Origin: JALZCH01 sp036387135 | GTDB taxonomy: Bacteria > Acidobacteriota > Blastocatellia > Pyrinomonadales > Pyrinomonadaceae | Length of the DNA stretch: 64,000 nucleotides | NCBI GenBank assembly: GCA_036387135.1 | Contig: DASVUH010000019.1 | Span: 1-64,000, forward strand | Direction of reading: 5' to 3' | Translations under genes and position numbers: made by a program | Shown: piece after piece, positions 7,846 through 16,179 of the stretch | How the letters are laid out: every line of letters starts with the position of its first letter | Position numbering within the stretch: position 1 is the stretch's first letter | Notes under the pieces: generated by a model | Databases searched by the model: none | Told to the model about the DNA's origin: nothing | The model's input: only the letters and a program-made list of their open reading frames with translations

Positions 7846-10665
7846 ATGGAAATACCGAAAGCATACGAGCCGAAAACGGCTGAAGAAAAACATTACCGGC
7901 GCTGGGAGCTAGCGGGTTGTTTTGCGCCCGAAATCAACGAAAACAGAGACGCCCCGAAATATTCAATCGTCATTCCGCCGCCGAACGTGACGGGTTCGCT
8001 GCATATGGGGCACGCCCTTCAGCACACTTTGATGGACGTTCTGACCAGAAGAAAACGGATGCAGGGTTTTAGAACTCTGTGGCTGCCGGGAACCGATCAC
8101 GCTTCGATTTCCGTGCAGAGAAAAGTGGTCGAGCTGCTTCGCAAAGAAGAAGGCAAAACGCCGCACGACATCGGGCGCGAAGAGTTTTTAAAACGCGCCT
8201 GGGCTTGGAAGGAAAAATACGGCAGCACAATTACCGATCAAATGCGGCGCGAAGGCGCTTCGGTTGATTGGTCGCGCCAGCGTTTTACGATGGACGAAAG
8301 CTTGTCGAAAGCCGTGCGCGAGGTTTTCGTCCGCCTTTACGAAGAAGGCTGGATTTATCGCGGAAAACGGATTGTGAATTGGTGTCCGGTTGATAAAACC
8401 GTGATTTCCGATGCCGAAGTTAAAGACGAAACGCGCAAAGACGGCAAACTGACTTATCTGCAATATCCGGTTAAAAACTCGGATAGAAAAATCACCGTTG
8501 CGACGACAAGACCGGAAACAATGCTCGGCGATACGGCGGTCGCGGTTAATCCGACCGACGAGCGTTATCAGGATTTAATCGGCAAAACAATCGAGCTGCC
8601 ATTGACTGGGCGCGAAATCCCGATTGTCGCTGACGAATATGTTGACGCGGAGTTTGGCACCGGCGCGGTTAAAATCACACCCGCGCACGATCCGAACGAC
8701 TACGAAGTCGGTCTTAGGCACAATTTGCCGCAGCTCGTCATTATGAACGAGGACGCGACGATGAACGAAAATACGCCCGCCGATTTCGTCGGACTCGACC
8801 GTTTTGTCGCGCGCAAACTTGTCGTTGAAAGATTTGAAGAGCTGGGCTTGCTCGAAAAAAACGAAGATTACGAAGTGACTTTGCCGACCTGCGAGCGCTG
8901 CAAAAACATTATCGAGCCGCTGCTTTCCGAACAATGGTTTTGCAAAATGGACGAAATGCGCGATTTGGCTTTAAATCTGATGCGAGAAGAAAAATCGCCG
9001 CAATTTTATCCCGAAGTCCCGAACGAGAAAGTCTATACAGTGTGGCTCGAAAATCTAAAAGACTGGACGATTTCGCGCCAGCTTTGGTGGGGACATCCGA
9101 TTCCCGCATGGTATGACGAAAACGGAAATGCTTTCGTCGCTCGCTCATTTGAAGAAGCGGCGGAAAAAGCCGGGACAAGCGATTTAAAACAGGATGCCGA
9201 TTCGCTCGACACCTGGTTTTCCTCAGCGCTGTGGGCTTTTTCGACTTTCGGCTGGGACGGCGAAATCACAGAGACGGAAGATTTAAACGCCTTTCTGCCG
9301 ACGGATGTTCTGGTCACCGGGCGCGACATTATTTTCCTGTGGGTTTCGAGAATGGTGATGACGACGCTTAAATTCGTCGGCAAAAAACCGTTCGACGATG
9401 TTTTAATCACCGGAACGGTTTTGGGCAAAGACGGCAAGCCGATGTCGAAAAGGCTCAATAACGGCGTTGACCCGCTCGATATGTTCGACAAATTCGGCGT
9501 TGACGCGACGCGCATTTATCTGGCGAGCATCGCTACGGGCGCGGACATTCGCTGGAACGATCAGCAAATCGAGACGTTCCGCAATTTTGCCAACAAAATC
9601 TGGAACGCATCGCGTTTTTGCCTGCTAAATTCCGACGGCGCGCGTGTTGATTATTATTTTCTCAATCCGCAAGCCGAAGTCGCCGAGATTAAAAATCTAA
9701 TCGGCGATGAATTAACTGACGATTTCGACGAAGAAGACGAAGAATATTTAGACAAAATTGATCCTGAATTTGCCAAAGACAATCCGAAAGAAAATCTGTC
9801 AATCGCAGATCGTTGGATAATCTCGCGTCTTAACCGCACGGCAATCGAAGTCAACCGCGCGCTCGACAGATATTTTTATCACGAAGCCGTTTCGCGACTT
9901 TATCATTTTTTCTGGAACGATTTCTGCGACTGGTATATCGAGCTGGTCAAAGACGAAATCACTTCCGAAGAGCCAAACATCTGGCGCGACGCCGCGCGTT
10001 CGCGAATTATCACGGTTCTCGAACAAGCTCTGCGGCTGCTCCATCCGTTTATGCCGTTTCTGACCGAAGAATTGTGGCAAATGCTGCCGGAAACCGGCTC
10101 GAATTTGCATAATCCGGCTTACGAAGGCGCGGAAAAAACAATTATGCTCGCGGATTTTCCGATGGGCGACGCGAATTTGATTGACGAACGCGCAGAATCG
10201 GAAATGCAAGCCGTGATTGAATTGATTTCCAAAGCGCGAAATATCCGCGCCGAAATGAATATTAAACCGAGCGAAAGAGTTTCGCTTTTGGTTGCGGCAA
10301 ACGGTGATTCACAGCGAGTTTTCGCGGAAAACGAATCGCAGATTTTAAAATTGGCGCGGGCAAACGATTTGCGTTTAACCGAAAAGCTCGAAGCGCCTCG
10401 ACAATCTGCGCGCGCAGCTTTGTCAGGCAGCGCGGAATTGGCGATTCCGCTCGAAGGCTTGATTGATTTTGCCAAAGAAATCGAACGAGTCGAAAAAGAA
10501 CTCGCCAAATTAAACACCGAAGCGCAAAGATTAAACGCGCAATTGACGAACGAAAACTTTGTCTCGCGCGCGCCGCAGGAAAAAGTCGAAGAAATCCGCG
10601 CTCGCGTTGTGGATATTGAACAAAGAACTAAAACTTTGAATCAAACGCTGGAGGCTTTAGATTAA
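7846..10665 (+). CDS. valS: Valyl-tRNA synthetase
   Basis: 939 residues, a class I aminoacyl-tRNA synthetase. PPPNVTGSLHMGHAL (about 44-58) is the HIGH-type motif and GKPMSKRLNN (about 525-535) the KMSKS-type motif. The editing domain (TTRPETMLGDTAVAVNP) sits between them. The anticodon-binding domain is followed by a C-terminal coiled coil (IERVEKELAKLNTEAQRL onward), as usual in ValRS. The stretch normally reading GIATQ here reads SISVQ, and a strongly acidic insert of about 45 residues occurs near residue 605. It charges tRNA-Val. The start codon abuts a palindromic repeat and no Shine-Dalgarno is visible. Confidence 0.97.
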   Translation: MEIPKAYEPKTAEEKHYRRWELAGCFAPEINENRDAPKYSIVIPPPNVTGSLHMGHALQHTLMDVLTRRKRMQGFRTLWLPGTDHASISVQRKVVELLRKEEGKTPHDIGREEFLKRAWAWKEKYGSTITDQMRREGASVDWSRQRFTMDESLSKAVREVFVRLYEEGWIYRGKRIVNWCPVDKTVISDAEVKDETRKDGKLTYLQYPVKNSDRKITVATTRPETMLGDTAVAVNPTDERYQDLIGKTIELPLTGREIPIVADEYVDAEFGTGAVKITPAHDPNDYEVGLRHNLPQLVIMNEDATMNENTPADFVGLDRFVARKLVVERFEELGLLEKNEDYEVTLPTCERCKNIIEPLLSEQWFCKMDEMRDLALNLMREEKSPQFYPEVPNEKVYTVWLENLKDWTISRQLWWGHPIPAWYDENGNAFVARSFEEAAEKAGTSDLKQDADSLDTWFSSALWAFSTFGWDGEITETEDLNAFLPTDVLVTGRDIIFLWVSRMVMTTLKFVGKKPFDDVLITGTVLGKDGKPMSKRLNNGVDPLDMFDKFGVDATRIYLASIATGADIRWNDQQIETFRNFANKIWNASRFCLLNSDGARVDYYFLNPQAEVAEIKNLIGDELTDDFDEEDEEYLDKIDPEFAKDNPKENLSIADRWIISRLNRTAIEVNRALDRYFYHEAVSRLYHFFWNDFCDWYIELVKDEITSEEPNIWRDAARSRIITVLEQALRLLHPFMPFLTEELWQMLPETGSNLHNPAYEGAEKTIMLADFPMGDANLIDERAESEMQAVIELISKARNIRAEMNIKPSERVSLLVAANGDSQRVFAENESQILKLARANDLRLTEKLEAPRQSARAALSGSAELAIPLEGLIDFAKEIERVEKELAKLNTEAQRLNAQLTNENFVSRAPQEKVEEIRARVVDIEQRTKTLNQTLEALD

Positions 10666-10688
10666 AAGTAGAAAATCGTTAACACTCA

Positions 10689-10740
10689 AGAGATAAAGCC
10701 ATTATTATCAGCTTAATTGACAAACAATAGCTTTATCTCT
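10689..10740. terminator. Stem-loop after valS
   Basis: The arms AGAGATAAAGCCATT and AATAGCTTTATCTCT pair over 15 positions with one mismatch, around a 22-nt loop. It lies 24 nt past the valS stop. No long T run follows, so termination is likely but not certain. Confidence 0.5.
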
Positions 10741-10794
10741 AATATATGCCCACTTTTATTTATTGTTTCTAACAAATTACTTAGTCATTAATAT

Positions 10795-11060
10795 ACTTGA
10801 TTCTCCGACATTGTTATTGCGCCGCTACTATATTTAATTCGGCTAGTAAAAGCAAAAAAACCTGAAAAAATATTCGTGTGATGATAGATTTCAATCCTTT
10901 TTGGTGTGTTAGTTAATGCAAGTCAAAAAGCTGGAATATAGTTGATTCGGTTCAGAACCGATTCGGCAAAGAAAGATTAAATCGGAATTCAGGTTTCTTC
11001 GTCGATGGAAATGAATCCGCCAGCTATCTAAATCAGGTGTGGCAACTATATCAATGCCAT
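10795..11060 (+). promoter_or_regulatory. Conserved leader element, copy 1 (candidate structured RNA)
   Basis: First of three related non-coding elements; the others are 46775-47046 (+) and 52569-52848 (-). Shared blocks in order are: ACTTGATTC at the front; about 66 nt later CCTGAAAAAA; then GTGATGATA; GTTAGTTAATG; an A run; GTTGATTCG; and near the end CAACTATATCAATGCC. CC...AAAAA can pair with TTTTTGG downstream, with the GTGATGATA block in the loop. Later segments also form hairpins (GGTTC/GAACC near 10949). It lies in the same orientation as the unknown membrane-protein gene at 11483. The family name and function are unknown. Confidence 0.65.
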
Positions 11061-11482
11061 TATTTATTTCTCAGTTAATAGATAATTAGACCGCAAAAGG
11101 TCATTTTTGCGTGTAATGTTTTGCATATTTCGTACATACATCAATAAGAACTAAAATCATTAAGAACTAAAATCATTCGCTTTTAGATTTTAATACCTTG
11201 AAGCAAGTAACTAACAATTTGCAGAGCAAAGATTTTTTTAAAGAAAATCTTTTGCTCTTGGAAGTTAATTGATTTCGCTTAAAGAAAGTTCTGGCTATAC
11301 ACGTTTTGAAACGCTCTTAATTATTCCAAGAGAATTTTGAAATTCGTATTCAATTGGTCTTTCAGTTTTGATCTTGGATTAAAGTGCCAGAGTGATTAAG
11401 CTGATTTTTTCAGCTAAACCTGCGTCAATTAAATAAAAACTGTCATTCACAAGTTAAATCTTTTGCAAATTTGGAGGGTTTT
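11061..11482 (+). other. AT-rich non-coding stretch before the 757-residue protein
   Basis: About 420 nt with no gene. It holds a perfect 16-bp tandem duplication (TAAGAACTAAAATCAT, 11145-11176). It also holds a strong hairpin (AGAGCAAAGATTTTT at 11223 with AAAATCTTTTGCTCT ending at 11258) without a following T run. It ends with GGAGG before ATG 11483. Together with the preceding leader element it would make an unusually long 5' region. Confidence 0.6.
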
Positions 11483-13756
11483 ATGTCAGACACGAATAAT
11501 CAAACCGGCAGTAAGTTAACCAGTAAAAATGAAATGAAAAAAAAGTTTTTCATATTCTCAGCCGTCTTTTTGTTCGCAATTTTCGCGTTAATTTTAGTGC
11601 AGAGCCTCAAAGAAGATTTCGATAAAACACAACAGGCGCCGTTTTTAATAGTTGACGCTAAAGATCAGAGCAGCATTGAAAATGCGACTAAACTTTTTAC
11701 TCGTCCAGTCACAAATGCAGACTTGGTAAATGTAATTAATCTATCTCTTCCGGCGGGTGAAAATCAGCAAGTTAATTCACCATCCTCTTGCGATGGTAAA
11801 GACGATACAACGGCTAACGCTCCCAAAGTTTTATCAGAACAGAAGCCCAAAACGCATCAAATCGTTTGTGAAAGCGTAAATAATATTTGGTATAGAAGTT
11901 TTAAAACCAAATCGGAAGTCTTGGACGCCTTGAACAAAGAGGTGTTGATATTAAAAGAAAAGGATTTGGAGCGGCTCGAAATACAAAAAGCAAAATCCGT
12001 CAAAACTGAAGATGAGTTAAAGGAGAAAAAAGAGTCGGCGGTTGCCGAACTGAACAAGATAAAAACCGATAGCAGCACACACCTTTATGATTATGCTCTT
12101 TTGAAAAAAAACACTCCTTCGGACAGTCCGCTGTTACCGACATTTATAAAACTCTCGGAAAAATCCAAACACCTAAAAAAACCTGTTCCCGAAGAAACAT
12201 TGACATCCGACGTTAATGAGTATTTCCAAAAACAAATAGATGAACAACAAATTAAAGCGAACCAAATTGAAAAGGAAATTGATGAGATTGATAAGCAATA
12301 TCAATCCGTTATTAAAAGTTTTTACACAACCCTGATTGTCAATAACAAATTAAAAGACATCTCGCATCCGCGAGAGTTAATAGCTATTCAGGCAACTTAT
12401 CCAAATCTCCAACCGTTTTTTGACGATAAAGGAACACTAAACATCTTCTACAAATTTGCTTGGATTACGTTAACAGCCATTATCGTTTTTGCACTGCTTT
12501 ATTTGATCCTAATTCCGCTTAAACTCATCTTTTTCCTGACCCCGGCGGGCGAAGCCGTTTCGGAACAGAGCAAGAAATTTTTGGAGAGAAAAGAGACCGG
12601 GGCAAGCGCCGCTATTGCAACTGTCGCCGCAACTCCGATTATTCCGACTCTGCTGGCGACAGTTGCCACCGTCGGCATCGGCAGTGCCGCAATCGCCGCC
12701 GCCAATCCTTTCGGCAATAATGCGGTGCCTAAAAATTCAGATCAAGCGGAAGTTTCCGCTCCGGCAATTGCTCAATCACAGTTTCGCCCGAACCAACCAA
12801 ACAACCCTAACAAACGCCCTGGTCAATCCGGCGTCATTGATCAATCCCCAGTTGATGAACTAATAGCTAAACTCGGTGATATGCAGAAGAGCCTAGACGA
12901 ACTGCGCAATGATTTTGCCAAAAGAGGCACACCTCAAGACGGACAAAACGGCGGTCAAGGTCATAAAGGAGATCAAGGTCAAGGGGGTGGTCAAGGTAGT
13001 CCGGGCGTTCCGGCTTCCGCTGAGCAAATTGCCGCCGCTTTAGAAAACAGTTTCGGCAGACGCTTTGAGACACTTGAAAATCTTATCCGTCCTTCAAATG
13101 ATGCAATGTTTACCTCCCTTTCAAATAGAATTAATGATCTGGAAAAGAAAAGCATAGGTTTAAATACTCATAAATTAGCCGCCGACGGCACATTATTTGG
13201 AAATGTAAATGATGTTTCGCGCAGAGTCGGAGAGCCAAATACAACTGCGCAACAGTCCAATACTTTATTCAAGAATCTGGAAAGTATTATTGCCGAAACA
13301 CAGAGCCTCAGTGGTATTTCCAATAATACGGTAAGTCTTTTAACCGGCTTGTCAACTCTTTCCGATAATGTCGGCAGCAAAGCCGATGCACCGGGTGTTG
13401 ATACGCTGACCGGAAGAGTAAAGCAATTTGAGATTGACTCTTCGGAAATCAAGAAAACCTCTGCTAGCATTCATAACAATCTACTGTGGACCGACGGTAA
13501 AGTTTTTTCCAAACGCTATAAGACTTTAATCACTAATAACCGCTATCAAATATCTCAATCGGCTTTGAATGCGCTTAACGGCGAGATGGGAAACACGGAT
13601 ATTTTTGCAATGCTTTCCAGATTAATTACGGAGAATAATGGACAGCCTCTGCCTTTGATGTCGAAAAAAGATTTGGAACGAATGCTAAAAGCTATCAACG
13701 CCAAAGAGTGGAAAACGCATCGGGATTTGCTTCGCGAGAAAATGCTTATTCGCTAA
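11483..13756 (+). CDS. Unknown multi-pass membrane protein with coiled coil and collagen-like segment
   Basis: 757 residues from ATG 11483, with GGAGG upstream; a TTG at 11471 is an unlikely alternative. A membrane segment lies at about 21-41 (FFIFSAVFLFAIFALILVQS). A long, charged, coiled-coil-prone region follows (about 150-280). A second membrane segment at about 330-360 ends in FFLTPAGEA. A third hydrophobic, Ala/Val/Thr-rich stretch lies at about 375-415. A short Gly-X-Y run (GGQGHKGDQGQGGGQGSPG) resembles collagen. The C-terminal third is helical. No family was recognised. Codon use is clearly more A/T-rich than in valS or nadC, which suggests acquisition. It is probably co-transcribed with the gene at 13814. 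Confidence 0.75.
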   Translation: MSDTNNQTGSKLTSKNEMKKKFFIFSAVFLFAIFALILVQSLKEDFDKTQQAPFLIVDAKDQSSIENATKLFTRPVTNADLVNVINLSLPAGENQQVNSPSSCDGKDDTTANAPKVLSEQKPKTHQIVCESVNNIWYRSFKTKSEVLDALNKEVLILKEKDLERLEIQKAKSVKTEDELKEKKESAVAELNKIKTDSSTHLYDYALLKKNTPSDSPLLPTFIKLSEKSKHLKKPVPEETLTSDVNEYFQKQIDEQQIKANQIEKEIDEIDKQYQSVIKSFYTTLIVNNKLKDISHPRELIAIQATYPNLQPFFDDKGTLNIFYKFAWITLTAIIVFALLYLILIPLKLIFFLTPAGEAVSEQSKKFLERKETGASAAIATVAATPIIPTLLATVATVGIGSAAIAAANPFGNNAVPKNSDQAEVSAPAIAQSQFRPNQPNNPNKRPGQSGVIDQSPVDELIAKLGDMQKSLDELRNDFAKRGTPQDGQNGGQGHKGDQGQGGGQGSPGVPASAEQIAAALENSFGRRFETLENLIRPSNDAMFTSLSNRINDLEKKSIGLNTHKLAADGTLFGNVNDVSRRVGEPNTTAQQSNTLFKNLESIIAETQSLSGISNNTVSLLTGLSTLSDNVGSKADAPGVDTLTGRVKQFEIDSSEIKKTSASIHNNLLWTDGKVFSKRYKTLITNNRYQISQSALNALNGEMGNTDIFAMLSRLITENNGQPLPLMSKKDLERMLKAINAKEWKTHRDLLREKMLIR

Positions 13757-13813
13757 AAAATGCAGCCGCTGTTTGCGAGACAATTATTTGGATAAATGTG
13801 AGGAATTAGGATT

Positions 13814-14479
13814 ATGAGCAAAGAAAAAAAACAATTCTTAAAAGAAAACGCCAATTTTATCGCTAGTTACTGCGCAGCCGTCACCAGTATATTAATGATT
13901 GTGCTGCTCGCGATGAAGTTGTTTGTCGAACTTCCGCTGTTAATCGTTCTGGCGTTTTGTGCAGTGTCTTTCCCGCTGCTGGTTTTGATGATTTATGCTC
14001 TACAGATAAAGCCGCCGGAATTGCCGGAATATTTATCTGACTCAACTGCCACGTATGTCATTTCCAGATTGAGCATTCAAACTTTGCGAGTGGCGAAAGT
14101 TCCCAGAGATATAACCGATTTTTTAGCTGAACCTTTAATAGAAAACGGGAAAATTTCGCCCTTCAAAAAAACGGTCATCAAAAAACGCGCCGGAAAAGAT
14201 GTTGAATTTGATAAATATCTAAAGCTATCCAAAGAAAACAACTGCGGAATTATTCTCAAAGAGTTTAACCAATGGCTCACGGAATTAAATAATGATCTCG
14301 GGAAAATTCGCGTTGACGAGTATCTGGAAACTATTCTTAAATATACCCGACGTGATGCCGAGATGTCTTCTTTTTTCAACACCTCCGGATTTCGCGAATT
14401 GCCCGATACAGCGGAACAAAAATCTGATAAGACAGCCGGTAACGGAGCAAACTATATACCTGCCGGATCGCAAAATTAA
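13814..14479 (+). CDS. Unknown protein with two membrane segments, partner of the preceding gene
   Basis: 221 residues; GAGGAATT precedes ATG 13814. Two adjacent membrane helices lie at about 15-35 (FIASYCAAVTSILMIVLLAM) and 40-62 (PLLIVLAFCAVSFPLLVLMI). A soluble, charged C-terminal domain of about 150 residues follows. No catalytic motif is visible and no family was recognised. It starts 57 nt after the 757-residue protein, shares its A/T-rich codon use, and is the last gene of the inserted block before nadC. A joint envelope function is inferred only from adjacency. Confidence 0.72.
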   Translation: MSKEKKQFLKENANFIASYCAAVTSILMIVLLAMKLFVELPLLIVLAFCAVSFPLLVLMIYALQIKPPELPEYLSDSTATYVISRLSIQTLRVAKVPRDITDFLAEPLIENGKISPFKKTVIKKRAGKDVEFDKYLKLSKENNCGIILKEFNQWLTELNNDLGKIRVDEYLETILKYTRRDAEMSSFFNTSGFRELPDTAEQKSDKTAGNGANYIPAGSQN

Positions 14480-14603
14480 AAACTAAATGATTAAAAGAAA
14501 ATCTAAAATTGATTTGTCCCGAAGCGCCGCATTTGTTTTCAAATGTCCTCAATACGCCTTTTGATTGCCCAATCTTCGGGCAAAGGTTTATGATTGTCGA
14601 ACT

Positions 14604-15461
14604 ATGTCCTGGCTTGATAACGGGGAAGTTTTTGCGAATATTGGTGAATTTTTGACCGAAGATTTGGGGCGCGGCGATATTACGACGCGCTCGATTGTGC
14701 CGCGAAACGTGCGCGGGGCGGGGCGTTTTTTGGCGAAAGAACCGATGGTCATTTGCGGGCTTGAAGTGGTCGAAGCCGTGTTTATGCATCTCGACCCGGA
14801 GCAGCCGGAAATGGAGTCGTTTGTCGCCGAAGGCGATGAGGTTGAAGCCGGAAAATCTTTTGCCCGGATGACCGGATTTGCCGACGTTTTGCTGGCGGCG
14901 GAGCGGACGGCTTTGAATTTGATTCAAAGAATGTGCGGAATTGCGACGCTGACGCGGCAGTACGTCAAAATGGTCGAAGGCACGAACGCCAAAATCGTTG
15001 ATACGCGCAAGACGACGCCCGGACTGCGAATGATTGAAAAATATTCGGTTGCGGTCGGTGGCGGGCGCAATCATCGCCTCGGTTTGGACGACGGCGTGTT
15101 GATTAAAGACAATCACATCGCGCTCGCGGGCAGCGTCCGCGAAGCGGTCCGGCGGGCGAAAGAATCAATCGGGCATCTGCATAAAGTCGAAGTCGAAATT
15201 TCAAACTGGGCGCAGCTTCGCGAAGCGATTGAAGCCGGTGCGGACATTGTGCTTCTTGACAATCAAACGCCCGACGAAGCCGCAAAGCTCGTCGAAATGT
15301 CGCGCGAGCTAAACCCGGCGGTTTTAATCGAAGCGTCGGGCGGCATTTCGCTTGAAAACGTGCGTCAATACGCCGAAACCGGAGTTGATTTAATCAGCAT
15401 CGGGAAACTAACGCATTCGGCGCGGGCGATGGATATTAGCTTTAAAATTCAAACGATATAA
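14604..15461 (+). CDS. nadC: Nicotinate-nucleotide pyrophosphorylase (carboxylating)
   Basis: 285 residues from ATG 14604; the upstream in-frame ATG at 14565 would add 13 atypical residues. Recognisable segments are EDLGRGDITTRSIVP, AERTALNLIQRMCGIATLT, DTRKTTPGLRMIEKYSVAVG (substrate-binding Lys and Arg), NHRLGLDDGVLIKDNHI, and the C-terminal ASGGISLENV. NadC makes nicotinate mononucleotide from quinolinate and PRPP in de novo NAD synthesis. Length and motifs are complete. Codon use returns here to the GC-richer style of the chromosome. A palindromic repeat follows the stop directly. Confidence 0.95.
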   Translation: MSWLDNGEVFANIGEFLTEDLGRGDITTRSIVPRNVRGAGRFLAKEPMVICGLEVVEAVFMHLDPEQPEMESFVAEGDEVEAGKSFARMTGFADVLLAAERTALNLIQRMCGIATLTRQYVKMVEGTNAKIVDTRKTTPGLRMIEKYSVAVGGGRNHRLGLDDGVLIKDNHIALAGSVREAVRRAKESIGHLHKVEVEISNWAQLREAIEAGADIVLLDNQTPDEAAKLVEMSRELNPAVLIEASGGISLENVRQYAETGVDLISIGKLTHSARAMDISFKIQTI

Positions 15462-15463
15462 TA

Positions 15464-15534
15464 AGTTCAAGGTTCAAAGTTCAAGGTTCAAAGTTTTCTC
15501 TTGAACCTTGAACTTTGAACCTTGAACTTTGAAC
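15464..15534. repeat. Palindrome of tandem GTTCAAG/GTTCAAA units (copy 2)
   Basis: Left arm 15464-15495 and right arm 15501-15534 are near-perfect inverted copies of alternating heptads, separated by only TTCTC. The stem can exceed 30 bp and slip by 14-nt registers because the units repeat. It fills the gap between the nadC stop and the Uma2 start and matches the element before valS. Confidence 0.92.
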
Positions 15535-15540
15535 TAAATT

Positions 15541-16104
15541 ATGAATGCGGTCATTCCGGCGAGAAAACTTTTTTCGGTTCGAGAATACGAGGAGCTGATT
15601 GCCACCGGCTTTTTTACCGGCAAAAAGCGCGTCGAGTTAATCGAAGGAGAGTTGATTGAAAAAATGACGCAAGGCGACTTTCATATAAGCTGTATTCATC
15701 GGTTGACAATGTTGTTAGCTCCGGTTTTAGTCGGTAAAGCTATTGTCAGCGTTCAAAACGCAATCGTCGTAAATCCATATTCCGCGCCTGAGCCTGATGT
15801 TGCGATTTTGCGTTTTCGGGAGGATTTTTATGCTTCGGGAAAAGCAAAACCGGAAGATGTTTTATTGGTTATAGAGGTTTCGGATTCGACCGTGCGTTTT
15901 GACCGGCAAACGAAAATGCCGCTTTACGCGCGAGCCGGAATAGAAGAAGCGTGGCTGGTTAATTTGCCGCGCAAAGCGTTGGAAGTTTATCGCTCGCCCG
16001 CGAATGGAAAATACGAGGTTGTGCAAAAGCTGAGCAAAAATGAAAGCATCGCGCCGCTTAATTTTCCTGAATTGCAGGTTTCCGTTTCAAACATCATCGG
16101 TTAA
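15541..16104 (+). CDS. Uma2-family (DUF820) putative restriction-like endonuclease
   Basis: 187 residues. The fold of the PD-(D/E)XK superfamily is indicated by RVELIEGELIEKM, then EPDVAILR (acidic residue), LLVIEVSDSTVRFDRQTKMP (Glu plus Lys) and YARAGIEEAWLVNL. Uma2 proteins are abundant in cyanobacteria and other large genomes; their substrates are unknown and activity is seldom shown. It starts six bases after a palindromic repeat with no visible ribosome site. A bidirectional terminator follows. Confidence 0.85.
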   Translation: MNAVIPARKLFSVREYEELIATGFFTGKKRVELIEGELIEKMTQGDFHISCIHRLTMLLAPVLVGKAIVSVQNAIVVNPYSAPEPDVAILRFREDFYASGKAKPEDVLLVIEVSDSTVRFDRQTKMPLYARAGIEEAWLVNLPRKALEVYRSPANGKYEVVQKLSKNESIAPLNFPELQVSVSNIIG

Positions 16105-16112
16105 ATTCGACT

Positions 16113-16166
16113 TCAAAAAAGCATTAAGGTTCGAGACAAAGGTCTCGAACCTTAATGCTTTTTTGA
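16113..16166. terminator. Perfect bidirectional terminator between convergent genes
   Basis: Two 25-nt arms (16113-16137 and 16142-16166) are exact reverse complements around a four-base loop. There is an A run on the left edge and a T run on the right edge, so both strands end in U. It separates the plus-strand Uma2 gene from the minus-strand ATP-grasp gene. Confidence 0.93.
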
Positions 16167-16179
16167 GAGAAATATTTTT

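Noticed and set aside
10795..11060. Leader element considered as a known riboswitch, group II intron or retron RNA
   Set aside because: I saw no diagnostic cores (for example cobalamin, TPP, SAM or c-di-GMP motifs), no intron domain V, and no reverse transcriptase nearby.
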